A stretch of 64,000 bases of DNA from Talaromyces rugulosus (Eukaryota > Ascomycota > Eurotiomycetes > Eurotiales > Trichocomaceae). Below, piece after piece: positions 33,167 through 42,235 of this stretch (positions are counted from its first letter, which is position 1; each line of letters begins with the position of its first letter). The DNA is taken from the NCBI RefSeq assembly GCF_013368755.1, contig NC_049562.1, positions 2,976,001 to 3,040,000 of the forward strand, given 5' to 3'. The position numbers were made by a program, and so were the translations under genes. The notes beneath the pieces are model-generated. The model did not search any database and was not told where the DNA came from. It was given only the letters and a program-made list of their open reading frames with translations.

Positions 33167-33721
33167 ATGTCGTCAAAGCAAAACATAAATACGAAAAACC
33201 TTCGGCTGCGTATCGAACAGTCTGGTATTATTCTGCCGATTCCTTGTCATCGTTGTGCAGTCCAAGGGAAGGTTTGCATTAAATCTGAAATTTCGAGTCG
33301 CTGTAGCGAGTGCGTTGGTTTTGGTCGCTGCAAGTGTCGCGATATGGCCTCGTCTGACCTGGCGTGGAAAAAGCTCATCAAGGCTCAAGAGAAGATTGAG
33401 GCCGATGACGATCGGTTGAATGCTGAGCTTGAGGCTCTCCTTGCCAAACGGGCTCGTTTGCATAAACAAAGGAAACTTCTCCGAAAGCGTGCTGGAGAAT
33501 TTATTCAAACGGATATAAAGGATGTGGAGGAGTTGGAGCGTTTGGAGGAAAAGGAGGAGGAGGAACGGAAACGAGAGGCCGAGCTGCAAAAATCAAACGA
33601 GATGATTGCGGCTGCCATCCAGGAGTTTCCCGTGTCGTCTAACAACGAGTTCGACCACGTCCTCTCCGAGTTTCTTTCTGGCGAAACGCTCGAATCTTTT
33701 CGGGGCAGTTCAAGTGCCTAA
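33167..33721 (+). CDS. Antisense ORF of element C: Zn(II)2Cys6-like, coiled-coil protein, unknown function
   Basis: 184 codons on the strand opposite to gag-pol, placed between pol and the 3' LTR and overlapping the pol 3' end tail-to-tail by 83 bp. Cysteines at 27, 30, 37, 46, 49 and 57 give C-x2-C-x6-C-x8-C-x2-C-x7-C, which fits the fungal binuclear zinc cluster consensus; an extra Cys is at 55. Residues about 62-150 are strongly charged and helical (LEALLAKRARLHKQRKLL, then EELERLEEKEEEE), suggesting a coiled coil, with an acidic/hydrophobic end. The frame is fully open and the codon use is ordinary. The start lies 115 bp inside the LTR edge, so an LTR-driven antisense promoter is possible. 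A DNA-binding or regulatory role is inference; no homologue is claimed. Confidence 0.72.
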   Translation: MSSKQNINTKNLRLRIEQSGIILPIPCHRCAVQGKVCIKSEISSRCSECVGFGRCKCRDMASSDLAWKKLIKAQEKIEADDDRLNAELEALLAKRARLHKQRKLLRKRAGEFIQTDIKDVEELERLEEKEEEERKREAELQKSNEMIAAAIQEFPVSSNNEFDHVLSEFLSGETLESFRGSSSA

Positions 33722-36700
33722 CTGGTTCCCATGAGTTGTGTTCCGGTCCGTATCCTTTCCAGCTGACTAAGTAAAAGATTCTTCCTTCCACTAACTTTCT
33801 CTTTAGAATGTTTTCAACTTCATATTCATCCTCGGTTGCTTCGTCGTTACTGTTTTCTGGGTTTTCGGTTGGTTCCAATAATGAGATGTGAAATACTGGG
33901 TGCACTTTCATTCTTGCTGGTAGTCGGAGTTTGTAATTGTCGTTAGCGAGTTTTTCTTGAATTGTGAAAGGTCCGTATTTGATAGCGTCAAGTTTGTTGC
34001 TTGGTCTCTTGCTTGGAATGTTGAATTTTTTCTGTCCAATTGTTCGTCGTAGTAAGTAAACTTTCTCCCCCTTTTTGAGGATTGGCGCGTCCTCGCGCTT
34101 CTTGTCGTAGTAGGTCTTCATTCGGTTTTCAGCCCACTTGATGTCTTTCGATATTGTCTGATGGAGTGCCTGTAGTTTGTTGGCTTGTATTATCGCGGCT
34201 TCGGATAATCCTTCTCGTGGTACTTCAGACCATGTCATTCTTGGGTGTCGTCCAAGATTCGCAAAATGTGGAACTTGTTTTGTCGTAGCGTTTTCTGCAT
34301 TGTTTAATGCGAACTGTGCTAATGGTAGTAGTTCTACCCAATTGTCTTGTTCCCAATCTAAATAGTGTCGAAAATACTGTTCAACTGTTTGAATCATTCT
34401 CTCGGACTGGCCATCAGTCTGTTGGTGATTCGCGGTTGATAACTTGTGATGCATTCCGCATGCCTTTGCAATTGTCTGCCAATATTTGGATGTAAACAAC
34501 TTGTCTCGGTCTGTGATAAGTTCGTTTGGTAATCCGGTCCATACAAAAACTTTTCGTAACATAAGTTTTGCACATTGTTCTGCTGTCATATCCTTTGGTG
34601 TTGGTTCTAAGATAACATATTTCGTAAGTCGGTCGACTGTTATCATGGCATCGGTGTAGGTAATTCCTGTTACTGGGTCCTTGGACTGCGGTAGTCCTTG
34701 GATAAAGTCAACAGTGATACTTTTCCATGCTTCTTCTGGTACTTCCGGTATTTGCATTTTTCCAAAGGGTTTGTGGTGTACTGCTTTGTTTCTGTTGCAT
34801 TCGTCGCAGTTTCTGATGTAATTCTCAACCCTTTTTCGGACATAAGGAAAGTAGAATGTTCGGGTAATCATTTCGATTGTCCTTTCAACTCCTTGGTGTC
34901 CTTTTGTTGGAGGATCGTGGTATCGCTGAATGACTTCCGTAGTCATATTCTGCGGTACTCTGATCATTCCATTCCATATCGCTAAGCCTTTCTGAACATT
35001 TTTCGTAACTTGTCCGGCTTGTAATTCTTCTTGTATTTTTTGATCCTTGTTGGTTTCCCGATACATTCGTTCGTAGAACGGATCATCGTCAACAACTCTT
35101 ATTGCGGTCGCAATGATCGCATTGTGATTGTGGCGTAGAACTCCTGATTCTTCTTGCAGAATGTTTGTCTTGGGGGGTTCTATCCCGATTGCGTAATCTG
35201 GTCGTCTGCTTAATGCGTCTGCTGCTGCATTTTGTTTTCCTGGAATATGTTCAATCCTGTAATTGAATTTGGCTAGTTCTTCGGCCCATCGTATTTGTCT
35301 TCCAGATAATTCTTTTGTTGTCGTGAAGTACTTCAAATTGTGATGATCGCTTTTGACGATTACTTCATGTTTTGCTCCTTGGAGATAGTGCCGCCATTGT
35401 CGAAATGCTTGAACTATCGCGAGTAATTCTCGGTCGTGGACGTCGTAGTTAACTTCCGCCGATGTAAACTTTCTCGAGTAGAATGCGACAATCTGCGTTT
35501 CTCCTTTTTCATTGATTTGTTCATGGATTGCTCCAAGAGCATATCCAGATGCGTCTGTTCGTAGAATGCTTTGTAATTCTGGGTTAAACAGTTGTAATAT
35601 TGGCGCAATTTTAACGAGTTCTTTAACGTTTTCAAAAGATCGTTGTCTTCTTGCTGTCCAATCGAATGGTTCGTCTTTTTTCAGCAATTCTGTCATTGGT
35701 GTTGTAACGTCTGAGTATTTCTCAAGATATCGTCGAACGTATCCGCTGGCTCCAAGAAAAGATTGTACGTCGTGGACGTTCGTTGGAGTTGGCCATTCGA
35801 GGATAGCGTCTAATTTCTCTTTCGGTATTTCTAGTCCGTTTGTTGTATATACCATTCCTAGGTAGTTGACTCGTGTGGTGTCGAATTCACACTTCTTGAT
35901 TTTGAGAGTTAATCCTGCTTCCATGAGTTTTGTCATAACCAGTCGTACATGGTTATCGTGTTCCTTGGGGTCTTTTGAGTAGACTATAACATCATCGAAG
36001 TATACTGCAACGAAGAGGTTAAGGTATTCCCGTAGGATGTGGGTCATAAACCTCGCGAATTCTGCTGGTAGCCGTTTGAGTCCCATAGGCGCTACTAGCC
36101 ATTCGTACAGTCCCAAGTCTGTAAGGAATGCTGTTTTCCAGATGTCGTCATTTTTCATTCGTAGGTTGTAGTATCCCCATTCAACGTCGAACATTGTCAT
36201 GATTTTTGCGCCTTGCAATAAATCTCTCTTCTGTTCCTGGTGTGGTGCTTTGTTTGCGTCGTCTTCGGTCATATTGTTTAATTTTCGGTAGTCGATGACC
36301 ATTCGTGGTGATCCGTCGCGTTTTGGTACAAACATTGCTTGTGCAGAAGCCTTTGCTTTTGATTCTCTGATGTAACCGGCTGCTAAGAATTTCTCAATGA
36401 ATTCCTTAGTAGTTCGGAGTTCATCTTGTGAGATTTGTCGTTGCTTCACTTGTGGTACTTGTGCTCCTTCCTTGAGCGGTATCTCTGCTTCGTATTCTGT
36501 TTCGTGTTGTGGTAGTCGATATTCTTTCTTCACAAATAATTCGGTAAAGTCCCGATATTTTTCTGGTAGCTTGTCGAGCACTTCCTTTAGTTCTTTTTCG
36601 TAGATTTCTTTTGGTTTCTTTCGTGTTTCAATTTGTCGGCCTATTTCGTTTATTTCTTCAGCATGTTTCACCTTCAACTGCTGGTTCGGCTTGATCCCCA

Positions 36701-39449
36701 TCTGCTCTGTTTGCAGCGTTTTCAGGTCTATTGACACCGTCTCGTGTTTCCAGTCAATGACAGGATTATGTTTCCGTAGCCACGTCATTCCGAGTATAAT
36801 GTCGAAATCCTTTCGCTCGAACGGACTTAAATCCAGTTGGATGCTTTCTTCGTGTTCTCCTGATTTGAGTGTGATGTTTCCAGTTCGTCGTACGAATCCT
36901 TCGATCGTGATTTGTCCTTCAAAATTTTGTACAGTATGCCATAGGTTTGTCTCGTGCGTTTGGATCCTGTTTTTCTTGACGTATGCTTCGCTAATGTAGT
37001 TCGTTGATGCTCCCGAGTCGAGGAGTAGTTTGGCTTCGTGTCCGTTGATTGTTCCCTTGATAATGATCACAGTTTCTCCTGTCTTGATAGTTGTGGCAAT
37101 AAGGTGGTGTCCCTTTCTGTGCCTCTCAAGGTATCGTTTCTGTGATAGAACAATTTCGGTCCAGTCTTCATCGGTGTAGATGACTCGTCCTTCGTGGTAT
37201 GGACATTTTTTCGCGTAGCACTGGTCAGTTTCGATGCTATTATGGAAAGGGTGCCAAATTTCTTCTGCGTAGCACCAACATTCGTTCCAGCCCTTCGGGC
37301 AGTCCGGGATGGGTTGATAGATGATCATCGGTGCCGTTGGCTTCCATTTGTTCTTTTCCTTTTCTTCGAGGTGAGTCGGACATTTTGACTCATAGCATTG
37401 CGTCCAGTGTATTTTCTTGTGATGGTGTCCTCCATATTGTGGGTAGTACATGCATGAACATCTTTCGGTATGCCCAAGCATCGGGTGGCACAACCGTGTT
37501 CCTTTGGTGAGTGAGACGTATTCGAATTCGTTTGCGAGTGCGATGTTCTTTTTTCCGTGCATATCGCATTTGTGAAATGTCCACTCGTGGCATTTTTCGC
37601 ATTCGAGGATGTGTTGTCGGTATGTCTGAATAGAGTCTTCCCAACATACTGGTTTGGGTGGTTTGCAACTGCATTCTCGTTTTGGTTCTTCGTAGTCGAT
37701 TTCAGGGAATTCTTCTGTTGTTTCGGAGTCTTCGCTGTCTGTTTTCAGTTCTTCTTTGCTTGTTTCTGGAATCTCAATTTTTATTCCTGGAACCGTCGTG
37801 CTGGTTCCTAGGACTGAATCCCATTCTTTCTTTGTGATTGGTGGTCGTTTCTGGAACAGTCTGATTGTTTCATTTGCTTGGTCGATCGCCCTTGCGGCGT
37901 CTCTTCTGAGGTTTGTTGTTCTTGTTAACTGTGAATGTTGCGGGGTGTCTGATTCTCGATCCGAGTCCTCGTGGTCAACTTCTCTGTCTTTTCCACCGTC
38001 TCGAAACGTCAGGGGGTGTCGGCTTTCACTTCCTGATGAAAGGTCATCAATACGCCGTCCAGCGGTTTTGCTGTATTGGTCTTCTCTGCGAGGTTCTCTG
38101 ATCGGTCCTTTCTCTTGACCTCGTCGTAGGTGAGGTTGCGCTTCTTCCGGGTTAGCGTCTTCTTCCTGGGGTGGTTCCCTTTCTGAACTCTGTCTGAGGC
38201 GTCCCTTAGATTGCCCAGGGCTATCTTCTTGCTCGAATTTCTTGAGCGATTCGTATATTTCCTTTTCTAGTATCGGTCCCCAGAAGTCCTTGACTTCGTC
38301 GACCTGTTCATTTTCTGACTCCTCCTCCTCACTGTCCGAGGGGGTCACAATTGTCTGGTGTATGGCCGCAACTTGTTGATGGACTGTTGTTATTTTTTGA
38401 GGGCTGACGTTACCGTTCTGTTTGTTTTGCCCTGATCGACACTGTCGTGCAAAGTGTCCTTTTCGTCCGCACTTGTAACAAGCTTTGTTTTCCTTGCGCT
38501 TGGCCATTTCTTCCTTACTGATCACGTTGTTGAGCTGCATCTTGACATCGCCGTCCTTGTCGTATTGGGTTCCTCGCTTTGCCGATGTGTTGGCATACTG
38601 AGGGAATCCTCCAACTTTCTTCCATCTCTGAAACTCCTGTCGCTTCTGTTTGATCTCGAACAGTTTGTTGTCAATCTTGACCGCCATCTCAATGAATCTG
38701 TCAATGTTGTCGGGTCGGTCGAGTTTGATGAGTTCCGTCTGGACTTCTTCCTTGAGCATGTTCTCAAAGGTTGCGATTTGAATAGCATCATCATAGTGTA
38801 GTGGTGTTACTATCTGTCGGAATTTGGTTGCCAACTGCTGAGCGGATCCGGTCTGTCGTAGGTATCTTAGTTGTCTTTCCGCGGTCCGTAGCTCGTCGAT
38901 GTTTCCGAACGCTTCTCCAAGTTTCTGTTTGAACATGCCGTAGTTCGAAAACAGTTCCCTGGTGATAGTCCCCCAACTACTTCTGTCGGTAGTGTACAAT
39001 TCACTTAGCATGGGTTGTATCCATTCTGCTGCTGCATCGGTAAAGCATGATGCCACAAAGATCATTTTCTTTTTGTCATGGGTGATCTGGTTGGCTTCGA
39101 TATGCATTTCCATGTTGACCAAAAATGTCTTCAACTTAGATCTAGTTCCGTCGAAGGTCATGGGTTTTGGTAGTTTGACCCTGTTGCCGGCTGTTCCAGC
39201 TTCGCCAGGTGGTATAGCCATGACTTGAGCTTCGAGTTGGTTGACATGATCGTCTCTTTCAGCGATTGCAGCTTGCAGTCTTTGAATGTGTTCATTCATT
39301 TGATCGATGACTCTTTCCAACGTGGTGAATCTTTGCTGGGTTTGCTCGTCGGGTTCATCGTCACTGTCTTGATCGACTGGTCTTGCTTGTCTTGCAGGTG
39401 GGCGCGGAGTTGCCGGTCCTGCTGCTGGTGCATTGCTATTTCCTGCCAT
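33639..39449 (-). CDS. Element C gag-pol polyprotein (1936 aa, single frame)
   Basis: Start ATG at 39449, 69 bp inside the LTR. Domains by residue: gag with coiled coil 40-80; CCHC knuckle CYKCGRKGHFARQC 324-337; acidic linker 360-590; a Cys/His-rich module 593-755 (16 Cys); aspartic protease LLDSGAS at 809-815; RT about 1000-1200 with YFDD 1150-1153; RNase H about 1295-1420; integrase zinc finger ending CDEC at 1548-1551; integrase core with D1581, D1647 and E1683 (DD35E); C-terminal chromodomain 1875-1920 (YLVSWKGYGPEHNSWEP). All catalytic residues are present, so the protein looks functional. gag and pol are fused without a frameshift, so the Gag:Pol ratio must be set another way. The chromodomain suggests targeting to methylated H3K9 heterochromatin. 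Confidence 0.95.
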   Translation of the reverse strand: MAGNSNAPAAGPATPRPPARQARPVDQDSDDEPDEQTQQRFTTLERVIDQMNEHIQRLQAAIAERDDHVNQLEAQVMAIPPGEAGTAGNRVKLPKPMTFDGTRSKLKTFLVNMEMHIEANQITHDKKKMIFVASCFTDAAAEWIQPMLSELYTTDRSSWGTITRELFSNYGMFKQKLGEAFGNIDELRTAERQLRYLRQTGSAQQLATKFRQIVTPLHYDDAIQIATFENMLKEEVQTELIKLDRPDNIDRFIEMAVKIDNKLFEIKQKRQEFQRWKKVGGFPQYANTSAKRGTQYDKDGDVKMQLNNVISKEEMAKRKENKACYKCGRKGHFARQCRSGQNKQNGNVSPQKITTVHQQVAAIHQTIVTPSDSEEEESENEQVDEVKDFWGPILEKEIYESLKKFEQEDSPGQSKGRLRQSSEREPPQEEDANPEEAQPHLRRGQEKGPIREPRREDQYSKTAGRRIDDLSSGSESRHPLTFRDGGKDREVDHEDSDRESDTPQHSQLTRTTNLRRDAARAIDQANETIRLFQKRPPITKKEWDSVLGTSTTVPGIKIEIPETSKEELKTDSEDSETTEEFPEIDYEEPKRECSCKPPKPVCWEDSIQTYRQHILECEKCHEWTFHKCDMHGKKNIALANEFEYVSLTKGTRLCHPMLGHTERCSCMYYPQYGGHHHKKIHWTQCYESKCPTHLEEKEKNKWKPTAPMIIYQPIPDCPKGWNECWCYAEEIWHPFHNSIETDQCYAKKCPYHEGRVIYTDEDWTEIVLSQKRYLERHRKGHHLIATTIKTGETVIIIKGTINGHEAKLLLDSGASTNYISEAYVKKNRIQTHETNLWHTVQNFEGQITIEGFVRRTGNITLKSGEHEESIQLDLSPFERKDFDIILGMTWLRKHNPVIDWKHETVSIDLKTLQTEQMGIKPNQQLKVKHAEEINEIGRQIETRKKPKEIYEKELKEVLDKLPEKYRDFTELFVKKEYRLPQHETEYEAEIPLKEGAQVPQVKQRQISQDELRTTKEFIEKFLAAGYIRESKAKASAQAMFVPKRDGSPRMVIDYRKLNNMTEDDANKAPHQEQKRDLLQGAKIMTMFDVEWGYYNLRMKNDDIWKTAFLTDLGLYEWLVAPMGLKRLPAEFARFMTHILREYLNLFVAVYFDDVIVYSKDPKEHDNHVRLVMTKLMEAGLTLKIKKCEFDTTRVNYLGMVYTTNGLEIPKEKLDAILEWPTPTNVHDVQSFLGASGYVRRYLEKYSDVTTPMTELLKKDEPFDWTARRQRSFENVKELVKIAPILQLFNPELQSILRTDASGYALGAIHEQINEKGETQIVAFYSRKFTSAEVNYDVHDRELLAIVQAFRQWRHYLQGAKHEVIVKSDHHNLKYFTTTKELSGRQIRWAEELAKFNYRIEHIPGKQNAAADALSRRPDYAIGIEPPKTNILQEESGVLRHNHNAIIATAIRVVDDDPFYERMYRETNKDQKIQEELQAGQVTKNVQKGLAIWNGMIRVPQNMTTEVIQRYHDPPTKGHQGVERTIEMITRTFYFPYVRKRVENYIRNCDECNRNKAVHHKPFGKMQIPEVPEEAWKSITVDFIQGLPQSKDPVTGITYTDAMITVDRLTKYVILEPTPKDMTAEQCAKLMLRKVFVWTGLPNELITDRDKLFTSKYWQTIAKACGMHHKLSTANHQQTDGQSERMIQTVEQYFRHYLDWEQDNWVELLPLAQFALNNAENATTKQVPHFANLGRHPRMTWSEVPREGLSEAAIIQANKLQALHQTISKDIKWAENRMKTYYDKKREDAPILKKGEKVYLLRRTIGQKKFNIPSKRPSNKLDAIKYGPFTIQEKLANDNYKLRLPARMKVHPVFHISLLEPTENPENSNDEATEDEYEVENILKRKLVEGRIFYLVSWKGYGPEHNSWEPVRHLNCPEKIRAFRQKETRRGRGRTRC

Positions 39450-39509
39450 GATTAGCTCGTTAGTAAGGTTTGATTGCTTACCTAGTTCTCAAAACTTCGT
39501 GTTATGAGG

Positions 39510-39518
39510 GTGTTTTAT
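39510..39518 (-). promoter_or_regulatory. Element C primer-binding site, probable self-priming type
   Basis: Directly abuts the 5' LTR. Read on the minus strand it is ATAAAACAC, the reverse complement of GTGTTTTAT, which the LTR transcript would contain at 39702-39694. The same ATAAAACA follows the LTR of element F. This resembles Tf1-type priming by the 5' end of the mRNA rather than by a tRNA. Nine to ten paired bases only, so moderate support. Confidence 0.5.
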
Positions 39519-39736
39519 TGTCAATCGGTTCAACAACTCGTCACCAAGATGTGAATCGGGGTGGGTATTCTGCTAACAGAAGACAAGATGAGAACGTTGT
39601 GTAAGGCAATCCTAGGATAAGTAGAGTACTATCGCAATGATAGGCTGCAAAGTATGTTGAAGAGTAATAGTAATATGCTATTTGCTTGAGAGAATAAAAC
39701 ACAATGAGCTAGATACATGATGGTAAATGAGTGTCC

Positions 39737-39743
39737 TTATATA
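39737..39743 (-). promoter_or_regulatory. TATA box of element C LTR
   Basis: TATATAA on the minus strand. It lies about 35 bp before position 39702, where the self-priming complement begins, so a start site there would have normal TATA spacing. The same box is in the 3' LTR at 32613-32619. Confidence 0.6.
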
Positions 39744-39854
39744 GCTGATCCTAAACATAGCGAGCATAGTCGATGCTCTGTTGGCTATGTTGTTGACATA
39801 TCCAAACATAGTCTGGCTATGTTTGGCTATGTTCCCTGCATAGTCACGTGCCAT

Positions 39855-40034
39855 GGTGCACTTCCACTGACATGGTGCATGCGCACCGCTGGGGTGCATC
39901 CGCACCGGGTGTACTCGCACAGGGTAGGTGGTTCTGCACTAAGTGTATTTGCACGGAAATGGTGCAGCCGCACCATTTAGGGTGTATGTCCACCTGGTGT
40001 GTCTTCACTAAACCAGTGCATCTGCACTGTCCAG
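39855..40034. repeat. U3 array of short degenerate palindromes, GTGCA...TGCAC type
   Basis: About ten imperfect copies of a 14-16 bp dyad (for example GGTGCATCCGCACC, GTGCATGCGCAC, GTGCATCTGCAC, GTGTATTTGCAC) at roughly 16-20 bp spacing, upstream of the TATA box. The same array is in the other LTR at 32731-32910. A neighbouring block (39754-39845) has seven CATAG/CTATG pentamers. These look like clustered binding sites for a dimeric regulator. Confidence 0.7.
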
Positions 40035-40180
40035 ATCACGTGAGTTCTCGTGTAGTCACTTCCGTCTTCGTTCCTACAATTAGCAAGTCTACTCCATAGG
40101 AGTTTCAGGCAGCTTGCTTATGTAAGTAGCGTCCGCTACTTATCGATTGGCTGAGCGTTCACGATTCTTATGACATCTAT

Positions 40181-40709
40181 GTCAGTAACAAAGGATAGGA
40201 TATAGAATAACTAGACAGGAAGCTAAGCTATTAGTCTAAAGAGCTATATAAGATACTATATAAGATAAGATATATCTTTGAATTAGATTTGCTATAAAGT
40301 ATATAAGTATACTATATCTTTTCTTTAAACAAGCTCTATTACATTACTTTAACCAAGCCTCTCACTAATTAACTAGAGAAAGAATATCCTAAGCTTTAGA
40401 TTAACAGAAATTTAAAATAGAAAGTTAATAAAATCCTAGACTCCTAGATACACTAGAAAAAGCTATACTATTAAGTAAACTAGCTAGACAGGGATTTAGA
40501 TCTAGTATAGTATCCAGCAGAGTACTTTTCGAACGCTCTACTAACGCTAAAATCGTTCTATAATACCAACCCCGAAAAGCCAGGTCCACCGCGCTAATTG
40601 GATACATGGATAAAAGCTATAGAGAAGAATCAATTTATTGAAGAATATACAGATAATAACAGACTAATAACCAATGCTTGAGAGCAAGCATTTCCAAAGG
40701 GGGGGATGA
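40181..40709 (+). pseudogene. Element B pol C-terminus (integrase end, chromodomain-like) and PPT
   Basis: Continues B after element C. The reading includes YPAEYFSNALLTLKSFYNTNPEKPGPPR, shown here only in part: the motif YFSNALLTLKSFYN and NPEKPGPP near 40520-40600, typical of the end of chromodomain gypsy pol. A polypurine tract and the 3' LTR follow. Confidence 0.65.
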
Positions 40710-40983
40710 TATGACAGCTAAGCCTAAAGCTATTCCTAAGGATAGAAGCAGCCTTATGGCTGGATAGAAAGCCTCAGGCAGGAAGGGCATCAACCTTAAC
40801 CCGCAGTGCCAGATCTGGGGATAGCCTCACCCCAGGGCCATAAGGGGTCAAGCTGGTTACCTAAGCACACAAGATAAAACCTTCCCACAGGTCCTGGTAG
40901 TTAGATTCCTTTCCCATGCTTGTTGTTTTAGAGAATCGCACCCCTAGATAGGAATCGAATATCTTTGGAAAAGGCACGTCACA
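40710..40983 (+). repeat. Element B 3' LTR
   Basis: 274 bp, same length as the 5' copy. Ends CACGTCACA followed by the CTAAA duplication. Confidence 0.88.
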
Positions 40984-41296
40984 CTAAAGGGTTCCCTGTA
41001 ATCAGGGGTGGGTAATCTGTGCTGTATGTAGAGCGATATAGTTAGCCTATATAGGGCAGTAATACCTAATATGGGGCTGCTGAAGGGGGCAGAGTATTGG
41101 CTCATAAACTGCTGGGTAGTAGCTGGAAGATCTGTTGTTATAATGGTGGGCGAATTACTCTGCGTCGCTATAGTAAGAGCAGAACTACCTATATTGGTTA
41201 AGAGCTTAGCTGAATGAGGATTAGATCAATAATATATCACCATGTCCAATGCCTTGATGGTATTCTTCTAACTGGCAGTATGGGTTACTATTAGTT

Positions 41297-41833
41297 CTAC
41301 AGTTGTGGCAGCCTGGTTGAGCTGCCCTGTAGGAACCTAGTGAACGTTAATATCTGCAGAAACATATAGGCGAAAGGGGAACTTATTGGGCAGTACTTGG
41401 CTGTAGACTTTTTTAATCTCTTGCACTGGGGGTAGGGTTTGTTGCTAGGGCTGGGGCATTCTAGGTCAGGGTTGTAGTCTAATGACTGTAGGCACTGTTG
41501 GTAAGGCAGGAAATACATCTTTAGAAGACGCGCATGAGGCCTGTGACGGGGTGAGGGGGTTGGTGTGTTGGGTGGCGCAGTATTGGTTTTATCATCTTTA
41601 TTATTGTTGTTATTTTTATTCTCGATGTCGTCCTTATTGGTATTGATAGGGGAGGGAGAGCGTATACGCTTCTTTGTAGAGAGGGGAGCAGTGGTGGATT
41701 TGCTTTTCTTTAAAAGTGATTTCTTTAATGATTTCTTCTGTATTGTAGACTGTAGTATACTAGTAGCTATATCACTAGTAGTACGTGTTGGCTGGGTACG
41801 GCCTGATGTAGAGATATCCCTACTAGAGGACAA
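41297..41833 (-). pseudogene. Antisense ORF of element A, Cys-containing, interrupted by element B
   Basis: 178 open codons opposite to element A's gag-pol, between pol and the 3' LTR. The N-terminus is Ser/Thr/Lys-rich and basic (KKSLKKSLLKKSKS, KKRIRSPSP). The later part has PYQQC, LEC, YPQCKR and KYC, a spaced Cys series in which two cluster positions are Tyr and Leu, perhaps through RIP. The frame ends at a TAG at 41297 that could be a mutated CAG. Beyond it, an open minus-strand reading resumes and runs to 40989. With element B and one CTAAA removed it continues in frame from 28114 to a stop at 28004-28006. The original protein was therefore longer. Function unknown; position and strand match the antisense ORF of element C. 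Confidence 0.6.
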
Positions 41834-42235
41834 GGTAATTAGCGAAGTAGCTAGGAGATAGTAGAAGATCTTTTTTTTTAGAGCTATTCTGTAAACTGTT
41901 AGCGAACAATAAACTGAGTAAATATTTAAATAGGTATCGCAATTAATATAAGATAATTAGCAGAGGATATATTACTTATATTTAGATAGCATAAATGAAT
42001 GAGAGAGTAGGGGGGATAAGTATAGGATTAGTAGCAGTATGATAGACTGTTTGATAATAAGGAAGAAGAAATAAATAATGGTCTAATCTATAAATAATAT
42101 ATCAATAATATGTGTAGATGGGTCTATATATTATACGCGCTGGTCCCTGTAACAATAATGTCTGAGCTTATTTACACCTTCTATAAGAACCTACACAAAG
42201 AACACCGGCGCAGCTTCTAAGAAAAGGGGGGGTAA

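Larger units (their letters stand above)
32395..40175 (-). mobile_element. Element C: intact Ty3/gypsy chromodomain retrotransposon with an antisense ORF
   Basis: 7,781 bp, transcribed leftward. 657-bp LTRs at 32395-33051 and 39519-40175 read as identical and have TGTCA/TGACA ends. The duplicated target is TCTAT (32390-32394 and 40176-40180). Contents in the sense direction: 5' LTR, primer-binding site, one continuous 1936-codon gag-pol frame, an opposite-strand 184-codon ORF, a polypurine tract (about 33054-33066) and the 3' LTR. No RIP-type stops. The related element E shows the uninterrupted target near 45217-45221. Identical LTRs imply a very recent insertion. Confidence 0.95.
39519..40175 (-). 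repeat. Element C 5' LTR
   Basis: 657 bp. Promoter LTR of the leftward transcript. It contains a TATA box, a CATAG-rich block and a GTGCA/TGCAC array in the U3 part (annotated separately). Confidence 0.95.
28115..40983 (+). mobile_element. Element B: RIP-mutated gypsy element inserted in A
   Basis: 274-bp LTRs at 28115-28388 and 40710-40983, with TGTGACG/CGTCACA inverted ends best seen by combining the 5' start with the 3' end. The flanking duplication is CTAAA (28110-28114 and 40984-40988). A polypurine tract (about 40696-40705) precedes the 3' LTR, so the element points rightward. B's own DNA is 28115-31931, 32222-32394 and 40181-40983; the rest is a LINE fragment and element C. It is the same family as remnant E at 42826-51180. 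Confidence 0.9.

Noticed and set aside
33173..33589. Minus-strand 138-codon frame opposite the antisense Zn-cluster ORF
   Set aside because: It has Phe/Leu-rich composition, the complement of the Glu/Lys-rich coiled coil, and no motif. It is treated as a shadow.
39855..40034. CRISPR-like array in the element C LTR
   Set aside because: The units are short degenerate palindromes without regular spacers, in a eukaryotic LTR promoter.
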